This document shows positions 10,366 to 19,521 of a stretch of 42,500 nt of DNA, piece by piece. The stretch's first letter is position 1, and every line of letters starts with the position of its first letter. Under the pieces are notes generated by a model. The model was given only the letters and a program-made list of their open reading frames with translations. It had not been told where the DNA came from and did no database searches. A program made the position numbers and the translations under genes. The stretch is from Prorocentrum cordatum (lineage: Eukaryota; Sar; Dinophyceae; Prorocentrales; Prorocentraceae). The stretch covers positions 132,874-175,373 of the forward strand of contig CAUYUJ010015942.1 in NCBI GenBank assembly GCA_963575745.1. Direction: 5' to 3'.

Positions 10366-11294
10366 CAGAGCGGGTTTCTTTATTCGCGGGGGGGGGGCAT
10401 AATAACGTAACGCCCCCCCCCCGTGCGGTTCCGGCGCCACCACAGCGTCCGCGCGCACGACGACGACGAGCGACGAGCGACGAGGACGACGACAATAAGG
10501 GAGGAAACCAGTGGCAGATAAAGAAGGGGAGGATGTTAAGGTGAACCGTCTTACCACATGCGTTCGCGAACCCTTGCAATCTGGCTGGCATGCGGCAGTC
10601 GGGTCTGCAAACCGCAAGCTCCCCTGTCATGCAATCATGCAAATGTGTGCCGGAGGGGCACAAGGCCCCCGAAGTTTCCCTGGTGTCTCCCCCACCCTAC
10701 GCCCGATTTAACTACAATGTGCGCGTGGAGCCTTTCAATCAAGACCACCCCGAAGATGTCCTACATGAGCACCTAAAGGCCGACCAAAGAGGCCCAGGAT
10801 AGCCAAAGAGGAACCCAACAAGCTTCAAAGAAAGGCAGAGAGCAGCTCAAGATGGCCCTGCGCGGTGCCAAAACAACCCAATGGGGCCCCTTGTCGCCCC
10901 CGAGACAATCCAAAAGAATCCGAAGACGGTCCAGAAGGCCACGCCGATGCCCAGGAAGGTTCTAAAGCGGCTCACGAGGCCCCGAATCGCCCCCAAACTG
11001 AACCCACAAAGCCCCCAAGGGGGAGGAACGAGGAGAACAAGGAGGAGGGAGGCAAAAAGGGGGATGAAAGGGAGGAAACACAAGGCTGAGAGGGGAAGAC
11101 AGGGGCGCTGTCCGGCCGTGCCCCCGCGCAGCGGTGTGGATCACATTATCGGAGACACAAATTCAAACATTCAATCAGGGAACCAAGACGTAAATGCGGA
11201 TTCCCGCCGACCCACCGCTGACGCCACCCGCACTGAAGCGCCCAGAGCGCAGCCCGCCCCAGAGAGCCCCAAACAACGGCTTCGATGACGGGTC
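10366..11294. other. No gene recognised; G/C runs and a degenerate R1-like repeat
   Basis: Paired G and C runs lie at about 10388-10428 (a G run, 'cataataacgtaacg', then a C run), a possible hairpin. A diverged R1-like stretch lies at about 10861-11090 ('ccccgagacaatccaaaag', 'cccaaagcccccaagg', then polypurine). No coding texture was seen. Confidence 0.35.
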
Positions 11295-11750
11295 TCACGC
11301 CGACGCGTCCGCGACAGAACCACCATCGAGCGCACCGAGCCCATGCGCGCGGTGCAGCAAGGACAGCACCTTCTTGCCGCACTCAGCGGCTGGCGTCGCT
11401 GCCTCGCCGTGGTCATCCAGGCCAAGGATGCCACCGATCGGGTACACGCGGCTGGCGTCGCGGAGGTGCCTGGCGAACATGTTCAGGTACAAGACGCCCG
11501 ACCTGGTGGCTCCGCGAACAACCTTGAGGTCCACCATTCCCAAGCGAGACCAGTCCGCTGATCCGGCTGGGGCCGCGATGACCTGGCCGCCCGCCGGAGA
11601 CTCTGTGACGAAGCTGAAGCCGCCGACGTGCTTCTCCTCCGCCCAGCTGCCGGTCACGTTCAGGACCTTGATGTACATGTCCTCGCACTTCGAGCCCTGG
11701 CGTGCCACAGCGACCTGCACGCGCAGCAGGGCGTCCGCCAGAGCGGCCCC
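11295..11750 (-). CDS. C-terminal exon of a vWD-type extracellular protein
   Basis: The - strand frame carries a well-structured stretch: LLRVQVAVARQGSKCEDMYI, KVLNVTGSWAEEKHVGGFSF, DWSRLGMVDLKVVRGATRSG, LYLNMFARHLRDASRVYPIG, GILGLDDHGEAATPAAEC, then KKVLSLLHRAHG and a stop at 11295. This resembles the second half of vWD-type modules of dinoflagellate surface proteins, including the GGLLGxDDHxxAxxP-like segment. A strong acceptor site precedes it (long pyrimidine stretch then CCCGCAG), so the exon probably begins at 11750. The matching first half of such a module (TGDPHMTTISGARF) lies on the same strand at 35.35-35.40 kb. Whether both belong to one gene is uncertain. Confidence 0.6.
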   Translation of the reverse strand, partial: GAALADALLRVQVAVARQGSKCEDMYIKVLNVTGSWAEEKHVGGFSFVTESPAGGQVIAAPAGSADWSRLGMVDLKVVRGATRSGVLYLNMFARHLRDASRVYPIGGILGLDDHGEAATPAAECGKKVLSLLHRAHGLGALDGGSVADASA

Positions 11751-11857
11751 CTGCGGGATGTGGAGGACAGAAGAAAAAGACAGCAAGACGAACATGCACT
11801 CTCGGAGAGCGGCGCGAATCTCTCGGATCGGCTCTGGACGCCCATCCTTGGCGTTAG

Positions 11858-12012
11858 GTCGGGCGTGTCCTCCTACAGGCGGATTGTGGACGAAACAGGA
11901 AGAATAGCAAAAACGGATAATCAGAAATAGTCAAGAGTAGTCAATAAACAGGTCCCAAACTATTTTTTGACTACCTTTTGAACCTTCCTCCCGTAGAGGG
12001 ACAGGCCCGACT
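11858..12012. repeat. Small inverted-repeat element, copy 1
   Basis: The left end reads 'gtcgggcgtgtcctcctaca' and the right end 'ccgtagagggacaggcccga'; they are imperfect inverted repeats of about 25 bp. Inside, 'gtagtcaa' pairs with 'ttgactac'. A second copy with the same ends and interior layout lies at 35101-35236. Both copies lie next to vWD-type exons. The element is non-coding. Confidence 0.6.
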
Positions 12013-12087
12013 CGACCCTCGGGCGGCCTCGGGGCGCCCAGGCGCCGTTCGCGAGAGACCTCCGCGCGGGCCTCTGAGGGTTCAGAA

Positions 12088-12655
12088 GCCCCAGACCCCC
12101 GAAGTCGTGATTTTTTCACAGCGTCGACTCCCAGAGGTCTGGACCCCTTCCCCTCCTCCACCTCCTCCTCCTCCTCCAACGCCTCCTCCCTCCCTCCTCT
12201 TCCTCCTTCCTCCTCCCTTCCTCCTTCCTCCTCCTTCTCCTCCTCCCTCCTCCTCCCTCCTCCTCCTCTCCCCTCTCTCCTCTCCCTCCTCCTCCTCTCT
12301 CCTCCTCCCTTCCTCCTCCTCCTCCTCCTCCTCTCCTCTCCTCCTCCTCCTCCTCCCCTCCCCCTCCCCTCCCCCCCCCTCCCCCTCCCCCCCCCTCCCT
12401 CCCTCTGCCTCCGCCTCCGCCTGCCTCCGCCTCCGCCTCCGCCTCCGCCTCCGCCTCCCCTCCCCCTCCCCCTCCCCCTCCCCCTCCCCCTCCCCTCCTC
12501 CTCCTCCCCCTCCCCCTCCTCCTCCTCCTCCTCCTCCTCCTCCTCCTCCTCCTCCTCCTCCTCCACGGCCCCGAGGCGCGGGAAGGGCCCCCGGAGGCCG
12601 AAGATTGCGAAAACATCTCGTCGTGTTTTTTTTTCACAACGCGAGGGGGTCTGGG
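12088..12655 (-). repeat. Inverted copy of the 10.2-10.36 kb element, split by a polypyrimidine tract
   Basis: 12091-12145 is the reverse complement of 10305-10358 (shared ccagacc ... ggtctggacc ends and 'gaagtcgtg' interior). 12566-12655 is the reverse complement of about 10190-10260 (shared 'cacgacg' and 'ttcggcctc'). In the forward copy the two parts are about 45 bp apart. Here they are separated by about 420 bp of TCC/CT/CCCCTC polypyrimidine with some GCCTCC repeats. Overlapping open frames are Pro/Ser or Glu/Gly low-complexity reads and are not called as genes. Confidence 0.55.
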
Positions 12656-12724
12656 AAGCCCGTGCTTGCTTCCTCCTCTTCGGGAGGAGCGCGTGCGTCC
12701 CCGCCCGCATGATGTCGAACCTTG

Positions 12725-12825
12725 CGCAGAAGAGGAGGAGGAGGAGGAGGAGGAGGAGGAAGAGGAGGAGGAAGGGGAGGAGGATGAGGAGGGAGGAGGA
12801 GGAGGAGGAGGAGGAGGAGGGAGGA
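12725..12825. repeat. (GGA)n polypurine tract
   Basis: About 100 bp of GGA/GAA purine-only sequence on the + strand. It lies 160 bp after the long pyrimidine-only tract at 12145-12565, so the two tracts can pair as a very long imperfect hairpin or form triplex DNA. Confidence 0.7.
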
Positions 12826-12829
12826 TTTT

Positions 12830-14428
12830 ATTCTACTCTATTCTACCTCTGCGCGTGGTGACCTGCTGCTGGGCGGGGCACGCAAACAAATTCACACATT
12901 CATACGCTCACCAAACAAATTCTCAAATTCTTGTGCCCAATCCCCGCCCCGCGATCCCCCTGGAGCCCACGACAGGGCTGCGGGTGGGGTGCGGGCGGGG
13001 GCGCGGACAAAGCAAGCCTGGAGAGAAGGCTCGCAGCCTTCTCCTCAACACAAACGCAGTCGACCACCCACACAAGGACGACGGGGCCTCCCACCCCAGG
13101 TGCAAGGAGCGCCTGGACGGTGGGAGGCCACGCCCCAGATGCGGGGTAAGCACACGGATGCCTGCCCTCAGGGTCAGTCGCATCGGGCCGTGCGCGTTTG
13201 GCAGGAAACAGATAACACTTACACACACACACACTAATGCACTGGGTAAGTGCTAGGGCGCGGGGGGTGGCCGTCTCTCCCCTCCCAGCTTGAACTTAAC
13301 TACCACGGGCACTACTTTGAACAGAACATGCCGCATACATGACATAATCTCATGAAAACTGAAATCACAGGCGACGCCAGGACGACGGCCAAAAAAAACC
13401 AGGTGTGCCTAACCCAGAACGGGCGGACGCGTGGACGGCCCCTGGCTTGCCCCTGGTGTGGGCCTGACCCCGCCGCCGAGCGAGTGTCCCCATGGCGGGC
13501 CCTCCAGATGCGTCCTAAGACAACTGGGCAGAGCGATCAAGGACCCGCCGCCTTCCGCTCCAACGCCGGGGACAAAAACTTCGGGCAGTCGAGTCTGAGA
13601 ACGGGGAAAGGCATCGGTCGGGGCGCAATGCCCCCGTGCCAGACCCTAAAGTCACGGACGATTAAAACATCATGGAAACTTCCACCAGATGTTGGTGGGA
13701 GTCCCCTCTTCAACCTGCTTAGAACCTCTCGCCCCGCTCGGGTGGGGGGCTCGCACTCCTCTTTCAAGGAGCGCGGGTTCTCTACACAATGGCAACCACA
13801 GGTTGCGCAAAACAACGCACATCGGTAGGAGGAGAGGTGGTGTGTGAGATGACATTGTTCAGCCACTGGATGACCCAGACCCCCGCCCGCTCCCGCCCCC
13901 CGAAGCCCCAAGTCGCCAGGAGGAGGAGAAGGCTCCCTTCTGTGCGGGTCGGGTGCCCGCTGTCTGGGAGGAAGAGCCTGAATTCTCTGTTGAATCTCAG
14001 CTCGGGGTTTGCAGGGGCACGGCCAGAACTCGGAAAGGGAACCTCTCCGACTGAAACTGCGCAAGCATCGGGCACATTTGGAACCGTGCACTGGCGCCAT
14101 GCACCCCGAAGCCTACGTGGCCTTTGGTCTAGCGGCTGAGTCTAGCGAACGACACGAGCTACGCACGCGAGCTGCACGATTGACACATTCACGGTCAGAG
14201 GTGAACACCACTTCTCTCTGGAGAGCAAGCAGACGGCCTAAAACCTTGAAGGCCCTATCATCGCACGCAAACGTAGCGCGGGGATCTTCGTCTGACACCT
14301 ACCCAGCCTCCGCGGCCTTTCCCGCAAAGAAATCGGCGGATTGGTTAAGCTAGGATTCAACATCACCAATAAACCCATACCCAGGATAATAAAGTATCCC
14401 CCCCCCTTCCCCCTTAAGTCGTTTGAGT
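12830..14428. other. No gene recognised
   Basis: Moderately GC-rich DNA. A short CA-type microsatellite lies at 13217-13234. Several frames are open on both strands but without domain-like texture. C-runs near 14400 precede a TA microsatellite. This could be intergenic or intronic sequence. Confidence 0.35.
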
Positions 14429-14451
14429 TATATATACATATATATATATAA
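14429..14451. repeat. TA microsatellite
   Basis: A (TA)n-like run with one 'tac' interruption. It marks the edge between the gene-poor interval and the 32-33 bp repeat domain that starts about 130 bp further on. Confidence 0.75.
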
Positions 14452-14582
14452 TCGTCGGCCTAGACGGGTTTCAAATAGAGGCGGAGGGCGCGGAGGCCGA
14501 ACTTCATTATCACGGGGAAATTTCGCCATCGAGGTTACGTCTTTCTTATGTTGAGATAACAACATCAAGCGAAGCGAACGCG

Positions 14583-15232
14583 TTTGTTTCAGGATGTCTC
14601 AAGCGAAACCAATAATTTTGGGATGCAGCCTAAAACCAAACGATCAATAGTTCAAGGATGTCTCAAGCGGATCCAGCAATTATTTGAGGATGTCTCAGCC
14701 GACGCGCAAACTTGCCGAGGATGTCCCAAGCGAAACAAGCATATATTCGAGGATGTCTCAAGCGAAATGATAGATTTGTCGAGGATGCTTCAGACGAAAC
14801 GAGAGATTTGTTCGAGGATGTCTCCAGCGAAACGAGCGCGTTTTCGATGGTGCATCCAGCGAAACGAGCACGCTGTCGAGGATGTCTCAAGCCAAACGAG
14901 CATAAATTCGAGGATGTCTCAAGCGAAACCAGCATACACTGAAGGACGCCTCCAGCGAAACAGTACGTTTCTTACGGATGTCCCAAGCGGCACAAGCATA
15001 TACTCGAGGATTTCTCACGCGAACGGGGAGATTTGTCGAGGACGTCTCAAGCGACGCGAGAGATTTGTTCGAGGATGTCTCAAGCGAAACAAGCAATTGC
15101 TCGAGGGTGTCTCCAGCGAAATGAAAGATTCGACGAGGATGTCTCACGCGAAACGGGAAATTTGTTGGAGGATGTTCCAAGCGAAACGAGCACGTGTTCG
15201 AGGATGTGTCCAGCGAAACGGGCTAGTCTCCT
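14583..15232 (+). repeat. Tandem 32-33 bp repeat array upstream of gene A
   Basis: About 20 units share the core 'gaggatgtctcaagcgaaac' followed by a variable 12-13 bp spacer (for example 'aagcatatattc' or 'gagagatttgttc'). Spacings measured at 14717, 14749, 14781, 14814 and 14846 are 32, 32, 33 and 32 bp. The unit has no stop in any forward or reverse frame, so long open frames (ECVSSET-, MSQAKQ- and CLKRN-like translations) appear on both strands. These frames are repeat artefacts and are not called as genes. Confidence 0.85.
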
Positions 15233-15240
15233 GCCCCCGC

Positions 15241-15261
15241 CCGCAACCGTTCTGGCTCGAG
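15241..15261 (+). other. DinoSL spliced-leader relic of gene A
   Basis: The 21 bases ending 'ttctggctcgag' align without gaps to positions 2-22 of the dinoflagellate spliced leader: 16 of 21 match, and all five differences are transitions. The relic lies at the 3' edge of the repeat array, 59 bases before the first ATG, which opens gene A. Confidence 0.65.
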
Positions 15262-15320
15262 CGCCTCGAGCTTTCGAGCTCCCGAGCTTTCGAACCTTTC
15301 GAGCTTCAGCTTCCCGAGCC

Positions 15321-16388
15321 ATGGCGTCGCCCAAGGCGTCGAGCCCCCAGCTCGCTGAGGACAGCCAAGTCATCGAGCTGCTCAAGCAGAACAGCAAGGT
15401 TTTGGAGCAGATGTCCAAGCTGCTCGAGAAGCAGAACGAGGCCATCGAGGTGCTGAACAAGACACTCGAGTACATCGCCGAGAAGGCAGGCTGCGCCGAG
15501 ATGAGGCAGTGCCAATCGAGCGGCGAGGCTACCGACGCTTCGAGGATGACGAGCTTTTACTGCCGAGGCGGCTCCGCGCTGTGGCACAATAACATCAAGA
15601 ACGCCGTCCTCGCGAGCGCCCTCAAGACGGGGAGCCTCGAGGGCATCCAGCACGACGGCATCTTCCACGGCGAGGACAAGCGGCGCGGCGAGCTGCTCTG
15701 CGCGATCTTTTACAAGACGCACATCGAGGGGGGCGCCGAGATGTTCGACGGCTTCGACGACCAAGACACGAACGTCGAGAAGTTGCTCAGGATGTTGCCG
15801 AGCTTCCGAGCGGATTTGCTCGACGAGGCCAAAACGCACGACGCGCGCCTCAGCGACGAGGCCGAAATGATGCCCGAGGGAGCCGCGGCCAAGGTTGTCA
15901 AGCAAGTCCTCGGCGAGATCCCCCAAGATCTGCAAGCGCTGTACGAGGAGATGCTTCCAGTGAACAAGCAGTTCAAGCCTGTCTTGCCGAGGGCCAGCGC
16001 CGAGAAGGGCAAGGGGCAGTTCGAGTCGGTAGCAATCATGCCCAAGAAGGCCAAGGACTACTTCGACGAGTTCAAGCGGTTTTGCCTCGAGGGCGACGCA
16101 AGCGAGCGCATCTGCACCACGAGCGCAATCGTGGCGTGGCGCTGGCGAGTCAGCAAGGTGGCCAAGAAGGCTTTCGAGCTCGACGCGCGCAAGTACACCG
16201 CCGCCAAGCGCCCTAAGCGCGACGAGGACATCGAGGAGAAGAAGAAGCTCGAGCATCAGAAGATGTTCTTCGATGTGCATATCAAGACTAGCTCCCAGAG
16301 CTACGCCAAGATCAACAACGAGTACGAGGAGATGAAGGTCGAGAAGACGAGCAAGCAGGAGTTCGAGAATATCGAGATGGAGGTTTGA
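15321..16388 (+). CDS. Gene A: coiled-coil protein of unknown function, likely retrogene
   Basis: A 355-residue intact ORF. The start at 15321 is the first ATG after the spliced-leader relic. Residues about 12-52 form an N-terminal coiled coil (VIELLKQNSKVLEQMSKLLE onward). The middle part reads SFYCRGGSALWHNNIKNAVL and continues to GLHGED-like and FDGFDDQDTNVEKLLRMLPS segments. The C-terminus is charged and helical (RPKRDEDIEEKKKLEHQKMF). No catalytic motif or membrane segment was seen. Codon use is strongly GAG/AAG/GCC-biased, as in genes B to F. There is no intron, which fits a reinserted cDNA. A short oligomer-forming or nucleic-acid-associated protein is possible, but the family is not recognised. 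Confidence 0.8.
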   Translation: MASPKASSPQLAEDSQVIELLKQNSKVLEQMSKLLEKQNEAIEVLNKTLEYIAEKAGCAEMRQCQSSGEATDASRMTSFYCRGGSALWHNNIKNAVLASALKTGSLEGIQHDGIFHGEDKRRGELLCAIFYKTHIEGGAEMFDGFDDQDTNVEKLLRMLPSFRADLLDEAKTHDARLSDEAEMMPEGAAAKVVKQVLGEIPQDLQALYEEMLPVNKQFKPVLPRASAEKGKGQFESVAIMPKKAKDYFDEFKRFCLEGDASERICTTSAIVAWRWRVSKVAKKAFELDARKYTAAKRPKRDEDIEEKKKLEHQKMFFDVHIKTSSQSYAKINNEYEEMKVEKTSKQEFENIEMEV

Positions 16389-16578
16389 GCCGAGCAGGCC
16401 CAGCGCGAGGCTTCATCGAGGCCTCATCGAGGAGCGAGCGGCGATCAAGGCCCGTTCCCTCGAGCTTTCCGAGAGGTTTCCCGAGAGGCTTCGTCGGCCC
16501 CCTCTCGAGCGTAAACATCGAGCGCAACTCCGTCGGGGCTCGATCCTCGATCGATCTTCGGATCGAGGCTCCGAGAGC

Positions 16579-16629
16579 CTCGGGCCATCGTTGATCCGAG
16601 ATCACAAGATCTCGGATCCCTGGCCCGAG
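16579..16629 (+). other. Strong two-part hairpin downstream of gene A
   Basis: CTCGGGCCA (16579-16587) pairs perfectly with TGGCCCGAG (16621-16629), and inside it GATCCGAGATC (16593-16603) pairs perfectly with GATCTCGGATC (16608-16618) around a 4-base loop. The stem is 20 bp with a small internal loop. It lies about 190 bases after the stop of gene A. It could be a 3' UTR structure, an end-processing signal or the end of an inserted unit. Confidence 0.65.
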
Positions 16630-16684
16630 AACCTTGGACTCTCGACCCGAGGGTCGATCGAGGACGGAGGGGGGAGGGAGGAGA

Positions 16685-16982
16685 GGGAGTCTCAAGCGAA
16701 ACAAGGAATTGCTAGAGGATGTCGCAAGCGAGGCGAGAGGCTTGTCGAGGGCGTCTCAAGCGAAACAAGCAAATACTCGAGGATGTCTCAAGCACAGCGA
16801 GAGATTTGTCGAGGATGTCTCAAGCGAAACGAGAGATTTGCTCGAGGATGCCTCAAGCGAAACAAGAAATTGCTCGAGGATGCGAGAGGGGAGATGCGGG
16901 GGGAGAGAGGGAGGGCAGGGGGGTGAGCAGCAGCAGGAGGAGCAGGAGGCGGAGGAGGAGGAGGAAGAGGAGGAGGAAGAGG

Positions 16983-17016
<34 letters not shown>

Positions 17017-17087
17017 CGGAGGGAGGATGGAGGCGGTGGCGGCGGCGACGGCGACGACGACGACGACGCCGTCGTCGCTGCCGCCGC

Positions 17088-17118
<31 letters not shown>

Positions 17119-17654
17119 TCTGCCGTCGCCGCTGCCGTCGCCGGCCCCTCCCCTCCGGCGGCGGCGACGAGCGTCGAGGCAAGCCTCGAATCTCGACGCT
17201 CTCGAGGCCCACTGGGCTTCGAGTTGAGATCTCGAGCCTGGAGCCTCGAGCTTGGACCCTCGACCAAGGAAACGCCATGAGAATGTCCGAGAAGGGCCCC
17301 AAGAGGACCCCAAGCATTCCTTCGAGATGCCTCAAGCGAATCAAGCGTTTGTTCAAGGGTGTCTCAAGTGAAGCAAGCATGTTTTCAAGGATGCCTGAAG
17401 CGAAACAACCAATTCCGCAAGGACATCTCAAGCGAAACAAGCAGTGCTTAAGGAATCCTGTCCTGGTCCTCCTCCTCCTGCTCCTCCTCCCTCCGCCTCC
17501 CTCCTCCCTCTTCCCTGCTCTCTCTCTCTATTTCTCTTTAGTTTTTTATTGTTCTGGCTTTCTGTCTCTGTCTCTCACTCTCTCTCTCTTTCTCTCTCCC
17601 TCTTTCTCTCTGTGTCTCCCTCCTCTCTCTCTCTCTCTTTCTCTCTGTGTCTCC

Positions 17655-17687
<33 letters not shown>

Positions 17688-18030
17688 CCTTTCTCCTCCT
17701 CCCCCTGGCGCCCTGAACTTGCTTATCGCTGGGGTTGGTTATCCGGGGAAAACTATGCGCATGAGCCCCCAGCAGGTGAAACATTCAATTTTCATTAAGC
17801 GCTTACAACTTAATTCTAATAAGTTTTGAACTTTCGATATTTGCCTCTTCCTCTTCCTCTGCTTCTCCTGCTTTTCCTCCTTCTCATCCTTCTTCTCTTT
17901 GTTATGTTTTATTTAGTTATCTCTCTCTGTCTATTTCTTTTTCCTCTTGCCCCCCTGGCCCTCTGAACTTGTTTATCGCTGCGGTTGATTATCATGGTGC
18001 GAGCAAATAATTCTAAATTTTGCCACCGCT
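16685..18030 (+). repeat. Compound module M1
   Basis: In order: 32-33 bp repeats (16690-16885), polypurine GGA/GCA tract (16886-17030), GAC/CGG and CGT-rich microsatellite (17031-17165), a conserved link 'atctcgagcctggagcctcg' (from 17227) with 'cccaagaggaccccaagcat', more 32-33 bp units (17320-17440), 'cagtgcttaaggaatcctgt', a CT-rich tract (17467-17703) and a conserved AT-richer block (17704-17850, partial second copy from 17955). The same order recurs at 20452-21660 and, diverged, at 24262-25925. Open frames across it are low-complexity reads. Confidence 0.75.
17704..18025 (+). repeat. Conserved 'gaacttg-ttatcgctg' block, copies a1 and a2
   Basis: Block a1 (17706-17850) reads 'ggcgccctgaacttgcttat' through 'ttttcattaagcgcttacaa' to 'taataagttttgaactttcg'. 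Block a2 begins 252 bp later at about 17958 and decays after 'cggttgattatc'. Related blocks lie at 21292, 21547, 25193, 25434 and 25679. Each follows a pyrimidine-rich tract. Confidence 0.75.
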
Positions 18031-18034
18031 GGTT

Positions 18035-18395
18035 TATCTAACCTAGGCCTACCCCTAGGGCCTACCACTAGGTCTAGACCTACCCTAGAGCCTACCCCTA
18101 GGGCCTACCCCTAGGGCTTACCCTTAGGATTACCCCTAGGGCCTACCCTCAGGCCTACCCTAGGCCTACACGCCTAGGCCCATTTCTAGGCCTACCCTAG
18201 GCCTACCCCTAGAGCCTACACCGAGGCCTACCCCAGGCGTACCCCTAGGGCCTACCCCTAGGCCTACCCTAGGCCTACCCCTAGGGCCTACCTCTAAGCC
18301 TACCTTGTAGGGCCTAACCCTAGGCCTACGCGCCTAGGCCCTACACCTAGGCCTACACCCCTAGGCCTACACTAGGCCTACCATAGGGCCTTCAG
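18035..18395. repeat. CCTAGG/AGGCCT-rich satellite, copy 1
   Basis: About 360 bp built from variants of 'cctacccctagggcctaccc' and 'aggcctaccctaggcctac'. Palindromes CCTAGG and AGGCCT alternate every 6-19 bp. A second block of the same type lies at 21795-21985. It resembles a degenerate TAGGG-type array, but it is not the TTTAGGG telomere repeat. Confidence 0.85.
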
Positions 18396-18411
18396 TAAGC
18401 CATATCGGAGA

Positions 18412-18450
18412 TGCGCGCGCGCGGGTGACCCGGCCACCGCGCGCGCGCGC
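18412..18450. other. CG-repeat hairpin
   Basis: (CG)n arms 'gcgcgcgcgggtg' and 'caccgcgcgcgcgc' flank a short 'acccggc' loop. The alternating CG could form a cruciform or left-handed DNA. It lies between the CCTAGG satellite and the repeats before gene B. Confidence 0.6.
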
Positions 18451-18511
18451 CTCTGAGCTTCACTTCTATATTCTTCACCATTAATAAATCAACATTCGAT
18501 AATAATAAAGG

Positions 18512-18603
18512 TTGGAGGAGGCTTCGAGCGAAACGAGCACGCTCGTCGAGGACCATCCAAACGAAGCAAACACGTTCTTCGAAGACGTCTCAAGCGAAAC
18601 GAG
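18512..18603 (+). repeat. Short degenerate 32-33 bp repeat array upstream of gene B
   Basis: Three decayed units ('gaggcttcgagcgaaacgag', 'gaggaccatccaaacgaagc', 'gaagacgtctcaagcgaaac') run up to the spliced-leader relic of gene B. Confidence 0.6.
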
Positions 18604-18615
18604 CAGCAGAAGTAC

Positions 18616-18638
18616 ACGTAGCCATTTGGTGGCTCAAG
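18616..18638 (+). other. DinoSL spliced-leader relic of gene B
   Basis: 'cgtagccattt', two extra bases, then 'tggctcaag': nearly all leader positions match, with a 2-bp insertion. It is followed by 'atttcgagctatccaaga', which closely matches the bases after the relic of gene F. The first ATG, 38 bases on, starts gene B. Confidence 0.85.
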
Positions 18639-18675
18639 ATTTCGAGCTATCCAAGATTGCTGCTCCAAAGCGACA

Positions 18676-19464
18676 ATGGAACAGCGCGTCGAGTTCGAGA
18701 AATCTCAGAGGCAAAGGTCTCGATCGAGATCGCCGAGATCAATGGCTGACCGCCCCCGCAGCCGTTGGCGAGACATCTTCCCCGAGGACATGGCTGCTCG
18801 TCTCCCGAGCGATTGGCGAGACATCTTCTCCGAGGAGAGCCTCGCGCCGCTCGAGGACACCCGAGACATATTCGAGGCACTTCGGCGAGAGCTCGGGCGC
18901 GCAGGGCCGCCCGAGAACACGCAGTGGCCCGAGGAGCAGCAGGCGCTCGAGGAGAACGCTCAGTTCCCGAACAACGAGGCCGAAAGCCCGAGGTCTCGAG
19001 AGCCCGAGACACCAGAGAAGCCCGAGGGCGAGACCGACGAGCTTGACGACGAGGACACCAAGCGCCAGGAGCTCGAGGACCCCGAGACGCCCGAGAAACT
19101 CGAGGTCCGCGAGAAGGAGCTCCAGGCCGTCAGCAGCAGCGGCGAGAAGAAGCGAGGACGAGACCGAGACGAACTCGAGACGCCCGAGGAGTCCGAGGAC
19201 GAGGTCGGGAGCCCGAGGTCTCGAGAGCCCGAAACACCAGAGAAGCCCGAGAGCGAGACCGACGAGCTTGACGACGAGGACACCGAGCGCCAGGAGCTCA
19301 TGCCCGAGGAGGGCAAGCGCCTAGTAGAGGAACCCGAGGTTTACGTAGTGTTCTCGAGCCCCGACACTGGGACGACCGAGCCAGCCTCAGACGCTGAGGC
19401 GCAAGCCAGGGCGCCCTACGAGCGCACGCACAGCCAGTGGATGCTCGAGGGGCGCTCGAGTTAG
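18676..19464 (+). CDS. Gene B: acidic, disordered protein with an internal 30-residue repeat; likely retrogene
   Basis: A 262-residue intact ORF that starts at the first ATG after the spliced-leader relic. The N-terminus is basic and Arg/Ser-rich (SQRQRSRSRSPRS), like an SR-type segment. Next come two copies of a WRDIF(P/S)E motif. The rest is strongly acidic. A 30-residue unit beginning SPRSREPETPEKPE and ending in RQEL is encoded twice (18985-19074 and 19210-19299), 225 bases apart and in frame. The C-terminus reads HSQWMLEGRSS, close to the RKWALEGAP end of gene F. No enzyme motif, signal peptide or membrane segment was seen. No intron. Probably a disordered nuclear or binding protein; family not recognised. 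Confidence 0.75.
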   Translation: MEQRVEFEKSQRQRSRSRSPRSMADRPRSRWRDIFPEDMAARLPSDWRDIFSEESLAPLEDTRDIFEALRRELGRAGPPENTQWPEEQQALEENAQFPNNEAESPRSREPETPEKPEGETDELDDEDTKRQELEDPETPEKLEVREKELQAVSSSGEKKRGRDRDELETPEESEDEVGSPRSREPETPEKPESETDELDDEDTERQELMPEEGKRLVEEPEVYVVFSSPDTGTTEPASDAEAQARAPYERTHSQWMLEGRSS

Positions 19465-19521
19465 ATGCGTGCGCTCAGAGTGCTTCGAGAAAACAAGGAA
19501 GATGCCCCTATCGTGCGTCGA

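Noticed and set aside
11978-12712. Pro/Ser-rich or Glu/Gly-rich proteins across 12.0-12.7 kb
   Set aside because: They are translations of a pyrimidine tract and its complement, with no sequence other than low complexity.
14583-15232. CRISPR array (conserved core with variable spacers of regular length)
   Set aside because: The spacers are only 12-13 bp, are variants of a few words rather than unique, and the unit recurs dispersed over 15 kb of a eukaryotic genome. It is a satellite-type repeat.
14584-15456. Long open frames of up to 290 codons across the repeat array
   Set aside because: The 32-33 bp unit has no stop in any frame, and its length drifts between 32 and 33, so any reading frame passes through all three translations. 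This is an artefact of the repeat.
18035-18395. Internal telomere array
   Set aside because: The TTTAGGG repeat expected for dinoflagellate telomeres is absent, and the words are irregular and palindromic. Only a distant resemblance remains.
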